A stretch of DNA of 64,000 nucleotides from Aselliscus stoliczkanus (lineage: Eukaryota > Chordata > Mammalia > Chiroptera > Hipposideridae): contig CM066737.1 in NCBI GenBank assembly GCA_033961575.1, forward strand, positions 46,972,771 to 47,036,770. The letters are read 5' to 3'. Made by a program: the position numbers and the translations under genes. Below the pieces are notes generated by a model that was not told where the DNA came from, did not search any database, and saw nothing but the letters and a program-made list of their open reading frames with translations. Positions 32,125 through 44,988 of the stretch are shown here, one piece after another (position 1 is the stretch's first letter; every line of letters starts with the position of its first letter).

Positions 32125-33816
32125 CATTGAAATAATTTAATTAGGGGCCTATCAGATGTATTGATGCACCTATTAGACTAGTAGTTGTATAGAGGCAGTG
32201 AGATTAGAAGAGACAAGACCAGAAGCAGGAAAACTTGGTTGGAAATTATTGTGATACTTTACACTAAAGATTATGAATGACTCAGCTAAAGCAAGATAGG
32301 GCTGATAGAAAGGAAGGGAGTTATTGGGGGAATTAAAAGTGGCAGGACTTGGTGGCTGCTTTGACATGGTTGTTGAAGGAAAAAGAGTTAAGGGAGACTC
32401 CCAGGTTTTGGCCTTAACAACGAATGAGTGAATTTTGGAATTCACCAATCCAGATAAATAATGGAGAACAGATTCTAGAAGAAAAATGATGAGTTTGGTT
32501 TTGGACATCTTGAGTTTCAGATGGTTGTGGGGCATCCAAGTGGAGATGTCCACTGGTGATTTTTTTGATATATGAGTTTAGAACTCCAGGGAGATGTCAA
32601 TGCAGAGATTGAGATTTGGAAAGAATCAGCATACAGATGATGGTAAAAATCATCAGAGGATATGAGATCACTTAGAGAGGCGATGCATAGTGAGATTGGA
32701 TGACTATCAGTATTCAAGGGACAGACAGAGGAGAGGTTCCAGTAAAGGCTGGTGCTTGCCCTGGACTATATATTTTAGTAATTGTATGATTAAATGAGAA
32801 ACCCAAACGTAGTATCCCCATTCTTTCCTTCATGGAACTTTCAAAAACTATTTTGTGGCCTACATGATTGAGGATAATAAAAAAATTCAGATTGCATTAT
32901 TTTCCAACTTCTAGTATAGTACCTCTTCCTGAATATTGTTGTAAATTGCCTTGCAACAATGCGTATAATGAAGTTTTCTGAGTTCCTTAACTGAAAGCCT
33001 GTTTAAGCAGAAAAATATGTTTATTTTCTTTATCACATTTACTTAAAATGCTTTTGAAGTATCACATCCCTTTTGACCTAGGAAAAGTTTCTACCTTTGA
33101 GTTTGAACACATGTAAAGCACTAAGCACTAAGCACAATGCTTAGGAACATAGTAGGTGACAACACAATTTAAGTGGCATTGCCAGAATTCATTGTCTTTA
33201 TCTAAATATGCATACCCCATCCTGCAGCTACACTCACACACAAGTAAGTTAAGTCATTCTAAAATACTGATGGCTCAATTTAAATCTTGCCTTTCAGGTT
33301 TTTGTTTTAATTTTTTGGCACCAAAGGGCAAATTAGAAAAAGAAAACAATTTGGTATGTAGATTCCAGGGACTGTTTCCCTTTAGATTATTACAGCATGT
33401 TAAAAACTGATCACAGTTGATATACAGCAGCTTGCCCCTCTGCAACATGCCTCAAATGCAAAAATCCTTGGTGATGGACGACTGTGGGTAAAAATATACA
33501 TGCATCAGATTACTTCCCTGATAGCTTCCAGACCTTATTTTAGTGTGTTTGGCTCTCAAGCAAACTTCATTTGACAGCACAGGAGTAGCACTCAGTCATT
33601 TTCCCCACAATTGGCCTCTATTCAGTAGGCGGGCCTGACTAGCTGCTTACATCTCCTCTCTCCTAAGGGATAAGGGATGTTAGAGAACTCCCTGGGGAGT
33701 ACTGAGTTGCCATTTGTGTATTGGGTTTTATAGGAGAGAACCAAACTACTCTGCGTTCTCTCAATTTACTTGTAATAAGTCTCTGAAGAGACTCTCTGGT
33801 TGGATTACCTTAGTGA

Positions 33817-33947
33817 GAAGGTGATAGAAGGAGAGGGGAAATAAATGACAGAGAGGAGAAAGAGGAGAGAGAAAGAAATGAAGAAGAAAAAGGAAAGAAA
33901 AATCGGTGGAGGGAGGGGGAGAGAGTAAGAGAGAGAGAGAGGAGACA
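33817..33947. repeat. Purine-rich (GA)n-type low-complexity tract
   Basis: About 130 bases almost wholly A and G on the plus strand, interrupted by a few pyrimidines. Confidence 0.85.
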
Positions 33948-34786
33948 ATATGTATCGCGACTTACATGCACTATTTTCTCTGTGAGCTTTGTACTTGTAA
34001 TAGTTGATACCGAGATGTGTCCTAAATCCCATGAAGCTATTTCCTTCCCAATGATTAGTGGTAACAATCCAATCCAAATATGACCCTTGGTTTTTTTCAC
34101 GAGGAGAGGATAGTGTCCTTTGTTTCCTACATAACTTTTTTTGTTAATATAGTATTGAATTAAAAAAACAAAAAAAAACAAACGAACAACAAAAACAAAC
34201 TCTAGTCAATGTTATAATAACCTACACCTCCCTGCCTTCCCCTACAAAACTACTGTTCCACGGGCAAGCTGTGCTCTCATCCAAGGCAATGCCTTCATTG
34301 ATCAATTGAGATGAGATCATTATCCCTTTGCCAGATTATAGCTAACACACAAAACATATCATTCTTCATCACCACCAAGTCCCTGTTGCTGCTGCTACTC
34401 TATTGATCTCTGTCTCTAGGAGATGCGGGTAAGGGAAATTGTTTTTTTTTTCATTCTTTGACACAAAAATAGAAGAAGGAAAGAAAGGGAAGATAAAGGA
34501 TGGAACAGAAAAAGATAAAAGGAGAGAAAAGCTAAGAAAAAAGAAAACCCTATAACTGTCCCCAGACTCCAAGCCTAGCTCATGTGGCTTTCCTTTTTTT
34601 CTCCGCTCAGGAATTCATTAAACAAATGATATTTCTTTGAGCACCAGCTTTTCCATTCCCTGATGTGAGGTCAAGGAAAGTATATAATATGATGGAGAGA
34701 GGCCAGGCATTGGAATCAGATCACCCTAGTTTCTCATTCCAGGGCATTGAAGTGTCTGAACCCAAATTAACTCCCTTTCATAAGAA

Positions 34787-34930
34787 GTTTGTGTTGGAGT
34801 CCCCTTTAGCAATGCCAATGCTTCTGGGTTGTATATGATTTTCTATAATTATTTGGTGCCTGTACTATCTCACTGAGAATCCACTTTTCTCAAGTGAGTT
34901 TAGCTATGAGGAAAATGGGTTCCAATTGAC
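34787..34930. repeat. Unidentified about 145-bp repeat, copy 1
   Basis: AGCAATGCCAATGCT, GAATCCACTTTTCTCAA and GTTTAGCTAT are shared in the same order and spacing with 55202-55345. I cannot name the family. No inverted terminal repeats or poly-A tail are evident. Confidence 0.75.
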
Positions 34931-35396
34931 AGGCAACGTATGTTGTAGCTTCACACACACATATAGACACACAGTTGTGCACACAAAATGTGTTTGTGGC
35001 AAACGATCTGAACCTAACAAAAGACATACAATAACGAGGTATCTATCCCCTCTTCCACAAAAACCCTCAGTTCCTTTTGCAAATGTAACCGCTGAACCAC
35101 TGTTAACTGTTCCTTGTCTTATAGGTAAATTTTACTGTGAAGAGGAAGTTGGTCCATGCTGCTCCTGGTTTGCACAGGGTGCTGAAATAGAGGGTTCTCA
35201 GTAGTTTAGCATGGGAGGCATGAGACTGTGGGCTTTCATGGGGTTAATAGCCCTGAAAACAAGTAAGATGAGAGGAAAGGAACCATCGCCTGCTTTATAG
35301 TTAAGCTTCCTTTGGGGTGTGACTCTTAGATCATGGAATGGAAGGATACCATCAAAGGAAAATCTGAGGTCCAGAAAAGGCAGTGTCTTGTCCAAT

Positions 35397-35504
<108 letters not shown>

Positions 35505-36220
35505 TAGAGGCAGAGGTAAGATACTACACTCTGGTTTCCAGCTTCCTAGGGCAGTGTTCTTTCCTAAATTCCCCAGCATTTCCTCCAGTGAAACAAACTA
35601 GGCTAGGACTTCTGCTTCTGGCACCCTCCACTGCTACTCTATTCCGTGTCTAGACTATGAGCCTTACAAATCTCTTGGGTCTCTCAAAGGGAGTCTTTTT
35701 GTTTTGCATGATTTGTTTTGTTTTTCCTCTTTTTAGTGGAGACATGATAGTTTGGGGATCTAGAGAGATTGTTTTCAAACTCTGAAGTGATCTGAATCAC
35801 CTGAGCTTACTGTTAAACATGTCGCTCTTTGCCAGCTGTCACTGAATCTCAATGAACTCTCTCTGCCCCTTTGAGAAAGGTGTAACACTCAATGGAATTT
35901 TTTTGTGTTTACACGATGACTGTCCTCCCAAATACAGTCATATATCTATAGAAGAAAAACATCACCTTGTTTTTTCTTTTGATTATAATATTTATGTTTG
36001 TAACATTAATACACACTTATTAACAAAAGTGAACATTATGGAAGAATATTAGGAAAAATATAAATTAAGAGATGCTGTTCTTAAAAGCATTTTGACAACT
36101 GTCAAGGAAATCCCCACTCTGGACACAAGAGGGAGCTTTAAGCTAAAATGAAAAGAAAAAAAGGCAGTTTAATGTAGGCTCTACTATCTTTATTTTCTTT
36201 TCATGAAAAAATTTAACTTG

Positions 36221-36704
36221 GGCCGGCTGAGTGGTGTGTTGGTTAAGAGCTGGCTTGGGATGCTAGCTGTGAGCAGCAGGGCCCCGGTTCAGATCCCCCA
36301 TATGAGGGTCAGTGACACTGCCCTCTATAGCTAAGGTGGTGAACAATAGCTCCACCTGGTTGCCTCTTTAGCTAAGATGGTGAAAAAAAGCTCCACCTGG
36401 AGCTGGGCTGCTGTAAGTAGAGGCGATAGAGTGGGCTGCAGTCTCTGCTGCAGTGGGCTGCCATAAGCTACAGTGAGTGGCCAGCAGCCAGCGTGAGCTG
36501 CCAAGAGCATCCGTGAGCAGCCGTCCAGAGGCTGGCGACTGATTTGCCTCACCATGGAAGAGTGCAATGATAATAACAACATGGGCCAGTGAAGCAACAT
36601 CCTCCACAACTAGACTGAAGAGCCAAAAGATAGCAACTTGTCTGTTCCCCTTCCCCGATTCCCCAACACTGTTCCCCTCCCTGAATTTCCCAATAAAATC
36701 TTTA
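36221..36704 (+). mobile_element. tRNA-derived SINE, long form with internal duplications
   Basis: GGGCCGGCTGAGTGGTGTG head and CCCAATAAAATCTTT tail. Two local oddities: an extra GCTGTGAGCAGCAGGG before the B-box, and a repeated TAGCTAAG(G/A)TGGTGAA unit (about 36327-36358 and 36369-36400). Duplication AAAAAATTTAACTT / AAAAAAATTAACTT at about 36206-36219 and 36705-36718. Confidence 0.92.
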
Positions 36705-36718
36705 AAAAAAATTAACTT

Positions 36719-37362
36719 TGCTTTCTGTGGAAATATTAATCAACTGATCATTGAATCATACAATGATAGAGCTGATAGATTCCCTAATCATTGTAATCTC
36801 TCCCCAGTGTTTGATATGGTTGCCTCCTCTTTTCTTTAAAGGATCTCCTTCCTTGGGTCCTGAGACAACACGCTTTCTCTGCTTCTGTTCATAACTTTTT
36901 GACCATTTCTCTTCTTTTGGTGTACCCTTCTGTATGGGTGATTTCCTGAACACATTCAGCCTTCTTGTCTTCTCATTCAGCAATATATACACATTTTTCT
37001 CAGCTGACCTCATCCATTCCTATGGTTTCAACTCCCACTATGTGCTGATTAATAAGTCACCACACATATCCTATTAAGTCCATGCTGAGGTCAAGATATG
37101 CTGATTCACTTACCTACTGGACAAGTCGAAGAATATGAAAATGGCATAGAGGAAGATCACTTGGCCTGACAAAAGGGATAGTCAATTTGAAGACCACAGA
37201 ACAGGTTGGTTATGGAATCTCTGAGTTTTCAGAATCTACACTGGATCACCTTGAATGTCTATATGAACTGTAATATTGTTGAAACAAACAAACAAACAAA
37301 CAAACAGAAAATAATACCAGAAACTCTAACACCAGAGCACAACAAAAACTATCACCTAGAAC
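36719..37362. other. Mostly unique sequence
   Basis: A possible sense L2 scrap lies at about 36995-37065 (GACCTCATCCATTCCTATGG, CCACTATGTGCTGATTAA), and an (AAAC)n run at 37286-37306. No gene. Confidence 0.4.
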
Positions 37363-37436
37363 TAGGTTGTCCAGTATAGCAGTCACTAGTCACAAGTGGC
37401 TATTGAGCATCTCAAATGTGACTGGTCTGAATTAAG
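37363..37436. mobile_element. hAT-type non-autonomous DNA transposon fragment (MER3-like)
   Basis: GTTGTCCAGTATAGCAGTCA, CTAGTCACAAGTGGCTATTG and AGCATCTCAAATGTGACTGG resemble one half of a MER3-type element known for its CACTAGCCACATGTGGCTAT motif. It is cut off at the L1-K border. Confidence 0.5.
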
Positions 37437-37556
37437 GTGCAGAGTATTTGCATTTCTCTGATGATTAGTGATGTTGAGCATCTTTTCATCTGTCTATTGG
37501 CCATCTGTATGTCCTCTTTGGAGAAATGCTTATTCAGGTCCTTAGCCCACTTTTTT

Positions 37557-38095
<539 letters not shown>

Positions 38096-38834
38096 CTATT
38101 CAGTTGGTTGATGGTTTCTTTTGCTGTGCAGAAGCTTTTAATTTGATACTCCTATTAATTTATTTTACCTTTTACTTCCCTAGCCTTTAAAGTCAAATTA
38201 ATAAAATCCTCTTTGAACCCAAGGTTCATAAGTTTAGTACCTATGTTTTCTTCTATGCAGATTATTGTTGCAGGTCTTATGTTTAGGCCTTTGATCCATT
38301 TTGAGTTAATTTTGGTACATGGTAACAGATAGCAGTCTAGTTTCATTCTTTTGCACATTGTTTTCCAACTTGTCCTGCACCATTTATTAAAGAGGGTTTC
38401 TTTTCTCCATTTTATGTTTTTAACTCATTTGTCAAAAATTATCTGTTTATATTTATGTGGGTTTATTTCTCAGTTTTCAGTTCTATTACATTGGCCTGTG
38501 TGTCTGTTTTTCTGGCAATACCATGCTGGTATTGATTATTGTTGCTCTGTAGTACAAGCTGAAGTCAGAGAGTGTGATACCTCCAGGCTTGTTCTATTTT
38601 CTTAGGATTACTTTGGCTATTTGGAGTCTTTTGTGATTCCATACAAATCTGATGATCTTTTGTTTTATTTCTTTAAAAAATGCCACTGGGGTTTTGATGG
38701 GGATTGCATTAAGTGTGTACATTGCTTTGGGTAATATGGCCATTTTAACTATGTTGATTCTTCCAAACTATGAACATGTGATATTATTACATTTCATTGT
38801 GTTTTCTTCAATTTCTTTTAAAAATATCTTATAG

Positions 38835-39280
38835 GGCCAGCCGAGGGGCGCATTAGTTAAGAACTGGTTTGGGACGCCAACGGCCACGGTTCAGATCCCA
38901 CATATGAGGGCCAGTGACACTGCCCCCTACAGCTAACAACAGCTCCATGTGGAGCTGGGCTGCACAAGCCCCGACGGTGTGGACTGCAGTCCCTGCTGCA
39001 GTGGGCTGTGATAGGCTACAGTGAGTGAGTGACCCGCAGCCAGCATGAGCGGCTGGCAGCCTGCATGAGCTGCCAATAGCCGTGGTGAGCGACCATCCAG
39101 AAGCCGGCGACTGATCTGCCTCATTCGGGAAGAGCTCAATGATGATACCAACATGGGACAGTTAAGTAACGTCCTCCGCAACCAGACTGAAGAACAAAAA
39201 GACAGCAACTTGTCTGTTCCCCTTCCCCAATTCCCCAACGCTCTTCCCCTCTCCCAATTCTCCAATAAAATCTTTAAAGA
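38835..39280 (+). mobile_element. tRNA-derived SINE, long form, inside L1-K
   Basis: GGCCAGCCGAGGGGCGCATT head, tail CTCCAATAAAATCTTT. Duplication AAAATATCTTATAG / GAAAAATCTTATAG at about 38821-38834 and 39279-39292. Confidence 0.93.
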
Positions 39281-40230
39281 AAAATCTTATAGTTTCCAGT
39301 ATATAGGTCCTTTAAAATCCTTTGTGAAGTTTACTCCTAGGTATTTTATTCTTGTTGCTGCAATTGATTAATTTATTGATTTTTCATTCCTTTTACTGAA
39401 ATTTCAATTGTTAATGTATAGGAATGCAATGGACTTTTGTACTTTCACTTTGTAGCCAGAAACATTACTGTATTCGTTTATTGTTTCTTTTTTTAATTTT
39501 ATTTATTTATTTATTTATTTTATAAGTTTCAGGTGTACAACACAATGCAATAGTTTTACACTTTACCCCCCAAAGTGAGAACCCCCCTCCTCCAGTTCGC
39601 CACCCTACTCGCCCCCCATGTCATACATATCTATCACCACTCCCCTGACTCCCCTCCACAGTATACTCCACATCCTGTGATCATCCATATATTCAGTTAC
39701 AGTTGGCATACAATACTATACAACATCAGTTTCAGGTGTACAGTGCAGTGATCAAGCTTCTACTCCATCCATGAAGTGGTCTCCCTAACAAGACATGTGA
39801 CTATCTGACACGCCACAAAATTTTTACAACATTATTATATTCCCCGAACTGTGTTTCATATCCCTGTGGCACTATTGTAGTTGTCTATTTATTCTGTCTA
39901 ATCCCTTCCCCGTCCCCCACATCCCCACCCCCTCCCAACTAGCAACCCTCATTTTTTCCTCTACATCTACGAGTCTGTTTACTTTGATCGTTCACTCAGC
40001 TCTTCAGACTCCACACGCAAGTGAGATGACATGGTACCTGTCCTTCTCCGACTGACTTATTTCATACAACATAATTGTCTCCTCACAACATTATCAATTA
40101 CATTCCCAGAACTGCCCCCATATCTCTGCAGCACCATTGTAGTCCCACCTACACTGTCCAAAACTTTCCCCTCTCTCTCTTCCCCACTCCCTCCCAGCCA
40201 GCAACCATCAGTTTTTCCTTTATATCTGCT

Positions 40231-40850
40231 TGATATGACTTCAATCTTCTTACATTTACTGAGGCTTGTTTTGTGGCATAACATGGTCTATCTTGGAAAA
40301 TGTCCCATGTGTACTTGAGAAGAATGTATATACTGTTTTCTCAGGGTGAAATGCTCTAAAAATATCAACGAAGTCCAGCTGGTCTAATGTGTCATTTAAG
40401 GCCCCTCTTCTGTCTTGATTTTCTGTCTAAAGGGTCTGTCCATTGGTGACAATGGTGTTGAAGTCCCCTACTATGATAGTGTTACTGTTGATCTCTGTCT
40501 TTATGGCTGTCAAAACCTGTTATATGTAATTAGGCGTTCCTATGTTGGGTGCATAGATGTTCATTAGGGTTATAGTGCCCTTCTTTGTCTTTTATTGTAG
40601 TCATTTTAAAGTCTATTTTGTCCAAAATAAGTATCGGTACTCCAGCTTTTTTCCCCTCATTTCCATTTGCATGAAATATCTTATTCCATCTGGAAATAGC
40701 ATATACATGTGTCCTATTTTCTTATCCGCTCAGCCACTCTCTTTCTTTTGATTGGAGCATTTAGCCCATTCACATTTAAAATGATTATTGATAGGTGCAT
40801 ATGTATTGCCATTTTGTTATTTGCATTCCTGGTCTCCCGGGGTTAGCTTG
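40231..40850 (-). pseudogene. L1-F ORF2 endonuclease fragment
   Basis: Only the endonuclease half of ORF2 is present, ending at the IEVISS-like codons where 3'UTR sequence begins. It includes the complement of GDFNTIVTNGQ-type sequence near 40450 and SAHGTFS-like sequence near 40310. No reverse transcriptase motif exists anywhere in L1-F. Confidence 0.78.
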
Positions 40851-40865
40851 TTTACCCCTTTCTTT

Positions 40866-41732
40866 TGTTTGAAAAAGCCCTTTTAACATTTCTTGCAATG
40901 CTGGCTTGGTGGTAATGAATTCCTTAAGCTTATTCTTTTCTGAGAAGCTCTATTTCTTCTTCAATTTTAAGTGATAGCCGTGCTAGGTAGAGCAATCTTA
41001 GTTGTAGGCCGTTATTTTGAATATCTCCTGCCACTCCTTTCTGGCCTGCAGAGTTTCTGTAGACAAGTCAGCTGTTAGTCTAACAGGAGTTCCTTTGTAC
41101 GTAACCTGCTGTCTTTCTCTTGCAGCCTCTAGGATTCTGTCTCCGTATTTAACAGGATTCTGTCTCCGTATTTAACCTTTGTCATTTTAAGTATGATGTG
41201 TCTAGGTATGGACCTGTTTGGGTTCAGCTTGTTTGGAACCCTCTGCACTTACTGGGCATGTATGTTGATTTCCTTCTCCAGGGTAGGGAAGTTTTCAGTC
41301 ATTATTTTTTCAAATACATTCTCGACCCCTTGCTTCTTCTCTTCTCCTTCTGGTATTCCTATGAGTTGAAAGGTGGTTGTGTTTCACCTTGTCCGATAGG
41401 GCTCTTAAACTATTTTCATTGTTTTTTATTCTTTGGTCTTTTTGCTCTGCCAACTGGGTGATTTCTGCTATTTTATCTTCCAAATTGCTGATCCGCTCCT
41501 CTGCTTCATCTACTCTACTGGTGATTCCTTCGAATGTGTGCTTCATTTCAGTTATTGTATTGTTTAGTTCTAACAGGTTGTTTTTTATGGTTTCCCTATC
41601 CTTTATGTCCTCGCTAAGTTCCTTCAACATTCTTATCATCAGTGTTCTAAACTCTGTCTCTGAAATGTTGGATCCCTCTGTTTCATTTAGTTCCATTTCT
41701 GGAGGTTTCTTCTGATCGTTTAATTGTGACAT
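40866..41732 (-). pseudogene. L1-F ORF1 (L1ORF1p) pseudogene
   Basis: The N-terminal 140 codons are open (41310-41732): MSQLNDQKKPPEMELNETEG start, coiled coil and start of the RRM-like part. Then the frame is lost. The C-terminal part is readable in other frames to about 40866, and includes a tandem copy of CAGGATTCTGTCTCCGTATT at about 41120-41175. An upstream Met equal to the MGKQ start of the intact copy is altered. Confidence 0.83.
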
Positions 41733-42785
41733 GTTTTTTGTTTCCCCATTCTGGCTGTTGCTCTGGGATTGCTTTGATGTATTAGATAGATCACCAGGAG
41801 AGTCCTGGCTGGATCACGCAGGCACACAGTTCACGGACCAACACTCCCAGGAAAACTCCTAGTCTCAGCCTGTCTCAATCAGCCGCTTGCAGATCAGGCC
41901 GAGCAGCCTGACAACCAATCACCAGCCTGGCAACTCTGCAAGCGCAGTGCACAGAGCGGGGCCCCGAGGCGGCTTGCGAACTCCCGTGTCTCAGTGAGCA
42001 GCCTGTTGGAGCTGGAGCACGCCCACGAGGCATTTCCCTGGCAATGCAGCACAAGCTGTGCAGAGGGTGGGGATCCAAGGCTGCATGCGCGTGCGCACGC
42101 ACACACGCACTTCTGTGCCAATTCCACCAGACCAATGAGGTCTCGGACCTGATCCTTCATGGGAGGGCCCAAGCCTGACAAAACAGTGCCCTCCCTGCAC
42201 CACTCGCGTGCAGGCTCCACACCACGGGAACAACAGTCCAAAAACCTCCAGCCTTTGCACCAAAGGTGCTCAGTTCAGTCCATCTCCACAGGCTCCTGGG
42301 TCCGGCTCACACAGCCACTCTCTCCACCAAGAACCAGGCAAGTGCTCACCAGCGAGCAAGCCCAAGCACCGGCCACACTGATTCTCCAGCTGCTCTTAGC
42401 CTCTCCAAGCTGAGCAAAGAGAGTCCTCACTAATTTACTGCCGGCTATATTAGAACTTCTCTTCCCAGCAAAGGAACTCTGGGCTGGTGAGCCTGGTGTG
42501 CGGCCGGAGGGTCTCTCCCCCAACTAGACAAGCTTCCCACGGCTGGGGCTTCCTCACGGGGCTCGCCCTCTCTCATCTCTCTCTCATCTCCGCCTGTCCT
42601 ACCAGACCCGACGTGGCATCCTCTTTAAGTTCTTCGTTTAGTGGTTCTGTTCGTCTAGTGTTCCACGGGCCTCCAGGGTTGAATGCTATAATTTGTTTGT
42701 AATTTTGGTGTGATCCTGGGAGGTAGTTAGCACAGCATCTGTCTGTTGCACCATTTTACCAGAAATCCTCTCGTTTATTGTTTCT

Positions 42786-43835
42786 AATAGCTTTTTGGTG
42801 GAGTCTTTAGGGTTTTCTCTATAAGGAAACCCTTATAGAGAAACCCTTATAGATGACCCTTATGTCATCTGCAAAAAGTCACAATTGAACTTCTTCATTC
42901 CCAATTTGCATGTCTTTTATTTAGTTCTCTTGCCTAATTGCTCTGTCTAGGATTTCCAATTCCATGTTGAATAACAGTGGTGATAGGGGGCAACCTTGTC
43001 CTATTCTTGAATATAGATCAAAAAGTCTTTAATTTTTCACCGTTAATTCTGATACTAGCTGAGGGTTTGTCATACATATGCCTTTATTATGCCAAGGTAT
43101 TTTCCTTCTATACCCATTTCATTAACTTTTTAAATCATAAATGGATGTCATATCTTGTCAAATGTTTTTTTCTGCATTGATTGATATAATCGTATGAATT
43201 TGTTCTTTATTTTGTGTATGTGCTATATTACATTAATCAATTTGCATATGTTGAACCATCCTTGCTCCACTGGGATAAGTCCCACTTGATCATGATGTAT
43301 AATCATTTTAATGCATTGCTGTATTCGATTTACTAGAATTTTGTTTAGGATTTTTGTATCTATATTCATCAGAGATATTGGTCTATAATTTTCTTTTTTT
43401 GTGATATCTTTATCAGGTTTTGGTATCAGGGTAATGTTTGCCTCAAAAATTAATTAGGAAGTATTATTTCCTCTCTTTCAATATTTTGGAAAAATTTGAG
43501 GAGAACAGATGTTAGATGCTATTTGAATATTTGGTAGAAATCACTAGTGATGCCACCTTGTACTGGACTTTTGCTTTTAGGAAGGTTTTGGATGGCTGAT
43601 TCAATTTCCTTACTGTTGATCAGTCTATTTAGATTTTCCAGTTCATGTCTAGACAGACATGATTCTGTTTAGAAAGACTGTATGTTTCTAAGAACTTGTT
43701 CATTTCTTCCAGATGTTTGAATTAGGTAGAGTATAGTCCTTCATAATATTCTTCTATGATCCTTTGTATTTCTGTGGCATTCGTGGTAACTTCTCTATCA
43801 TTTCTGATTTTGGTTATTTGTGTCTTTTACTTTCT
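42786..43835 (-). mobile_element. L1-K segment 2: old LINE-1 ORF2, reverse transcriptase and upstream
   Basis: Continues L1-K after L1-F: FADD-type degenerate catalytic box near 42870, then the complement of IPSGAR-W-type and KSPGPDG-equivalent sequence to about 43835. All frames are broken. Confidence 0.82.
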
Positions 43836-44988
43836 TTCTTTTTTTGTATTAATTTCTGGTGTACAGAACAATGTAATAACTAGATATTTACACCCCTCAC
43901 AAAATGAGAACACCCTCCCCCAATCTACTTCCCCTTTGATATCATATACAGCTGTTACAATTACATTGACCCTATTCCTTACACTGTACTCTATATCCCA
44001 TGAAATTTATATATATATATATAAATTATAGTTGACATTCAATTAGTATACATTTTTACATTCAATTCAACTTCAGGTGTACAGTGCAGTGGTCAGGCAT
44101 CTACATCAACCATGAAGTGGTCTCCTTAATAAGACAAGAGCCCGTCTGACACTCTACAAAATTTTTATAACATTATTGATTATAGTCCCCAAACTGTCCT
44201 TTATATCCCTGTGGCAATATTGTGGCTACCAATTTGTGCTGTCTAATCCCTTCACCTTCTCTCTCATCCCAGACCCCTCCCAACTAGCTACCATGATTTT
44301 TCTCTATATCTCTGAGACTATTTCTGTTTAGATTGCTCATTTATTCTGTTCTTTAGATTCCACATATAAGTGAGATCATATGGCATTTGTCTTTCTCCCT
44401 TTGACTTATTTCACTTAGGACAATGTTGTATAGGTCCATCCATATCATTGCAAATGGTAAGATTTCATTCCAAGCAATACTCCATTGTATAAATGTACAA
44501 CAGTTTCTTTTTTTTTTGAGGGCAGTGTCACTGGCCCTCATATGTGGGACCCGAACCGGGGCCGCTGGCTTCCCAAGCCAGCGCTTAACCACCCTGCCAC
44601 TCAGCAGGCCCCAAAGTTTGTTAATCTAGTTATCTACCAATGGGTATTTCTATTGTTTCCATGTTTTGGCTATTGTGAATAGCACTCTAATAAACATAGG
44701 GGTGCATATCGTTTTTTGAATTAGCATTTTGGATTTCTCTGCATAGATAACTAAAAGTGGAATTGCTGGGTTATAAGGTAGTTCCATTTCCAGTTTTTTG
44801 AGATACCCCCGTACTGATTTCCATATGGGTGCACCAATCTGCAGTCCCACCAACACTCAACCACGGTTTCCTTTTCTCTACATCCTTGCCAGTACTTGTT
44901 TGTTGATTTGCTGATGGTACCCATTCTGACCGGAGTGAGGTGGTATTACATTGCATTTTTTATTTGCATTTCTCTAATCATTAGTGAC
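43836..44988 (-). mobile_element. L1-J: 5'-truncated LINE-1 (3'UTR and ORF2 C-terminus)
   Basis: Antisense: poly-T, TTTCTGGTGTACAGAACAAT, 3'UTR to about 44340, then ORF2 end. It stops at about 44988, where L1-I starts again with the same ORF2 end, giving a direct duplication. Contains a short SINE. Confidence 0.83.
44509..44612 (-). mobile_element. tRNA-derived SINE, short form, inside L1-J
   Basis: Antisense short form: T-run, GAGGGCAGTGTCACTGGCCC, GGACCCGAACCGGGGCC, CCACTCAGCAGGCCCC. The L1-J reading is collinear across it. Confidence 0.93.

Larger units (their letters stand above)
31261..32760 (-). repeat. L2-like LINE, split by an L1 3' end and a SINE
   Basis: A second L2-like copy: AGGGTGCTTGGAGAAGCAC, TGGACTTAATCTAGTAGG, GGAGACTCCCAGGTTTTGG, TTTGGTTTTGGACATC, GGCATCCAAGTGGAGATG and AATCAGCATACAGATGATGG in antisense L2 order. 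Interrupted at 31614-31847 and 32014-32124. Confidence 0.55.
39489..42770 (-). mobile_element. L1-F: internally deleted LINE-1 (no reverse transcriptase, 5'UTR intron missing)
   Basis: A 3.3 kb element with a perfect 15-bp target-site duplication TCGTTTATTGTTTCT (39474-39488 and 42771-42785) and both L1 ends present. On the minus strand: 5'UTR (42770 to about 41733), ORF1 relic, N-terminal endonuclease part of ORF2 (about 40850 to 40231), an abrupt join to 3'UTR sequence at about 40226-40230, a partial extra 3'UTR copy (to about 40040), then the ORF2 end and complete 3'UTR. The 5'UTR lacks the segment that is 16351-16797 in L1-C; its join lies at 41794/41795. Confidence 0.9.

Noticed and set aside
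34926..35204. Exon starting after CTTGTCTTATAG near 35124
   Set aside because: One acceptor-like site without a donor, a domain or flanking coding sequence is not enough.
37280..37310. CRISPR-like or regularly spaced array
   Set aside because: The AAAC run and all other short-period repeats here are simple sequence without unique spacers. The window is mammalian.
40226..40231. Endonuclease-to-3'UTR junction as a splice product like the 5'UTR one
   Set aside because: The junction reads AAGC|AGATATA. In L1-C the sequence after the left side is TGTCTT and the base context before the right side is CATAG|ATATA, so a clean GT-AG removal would not leave the extra AG. An ancestral CGTCTT donor is conceivable but not shown.
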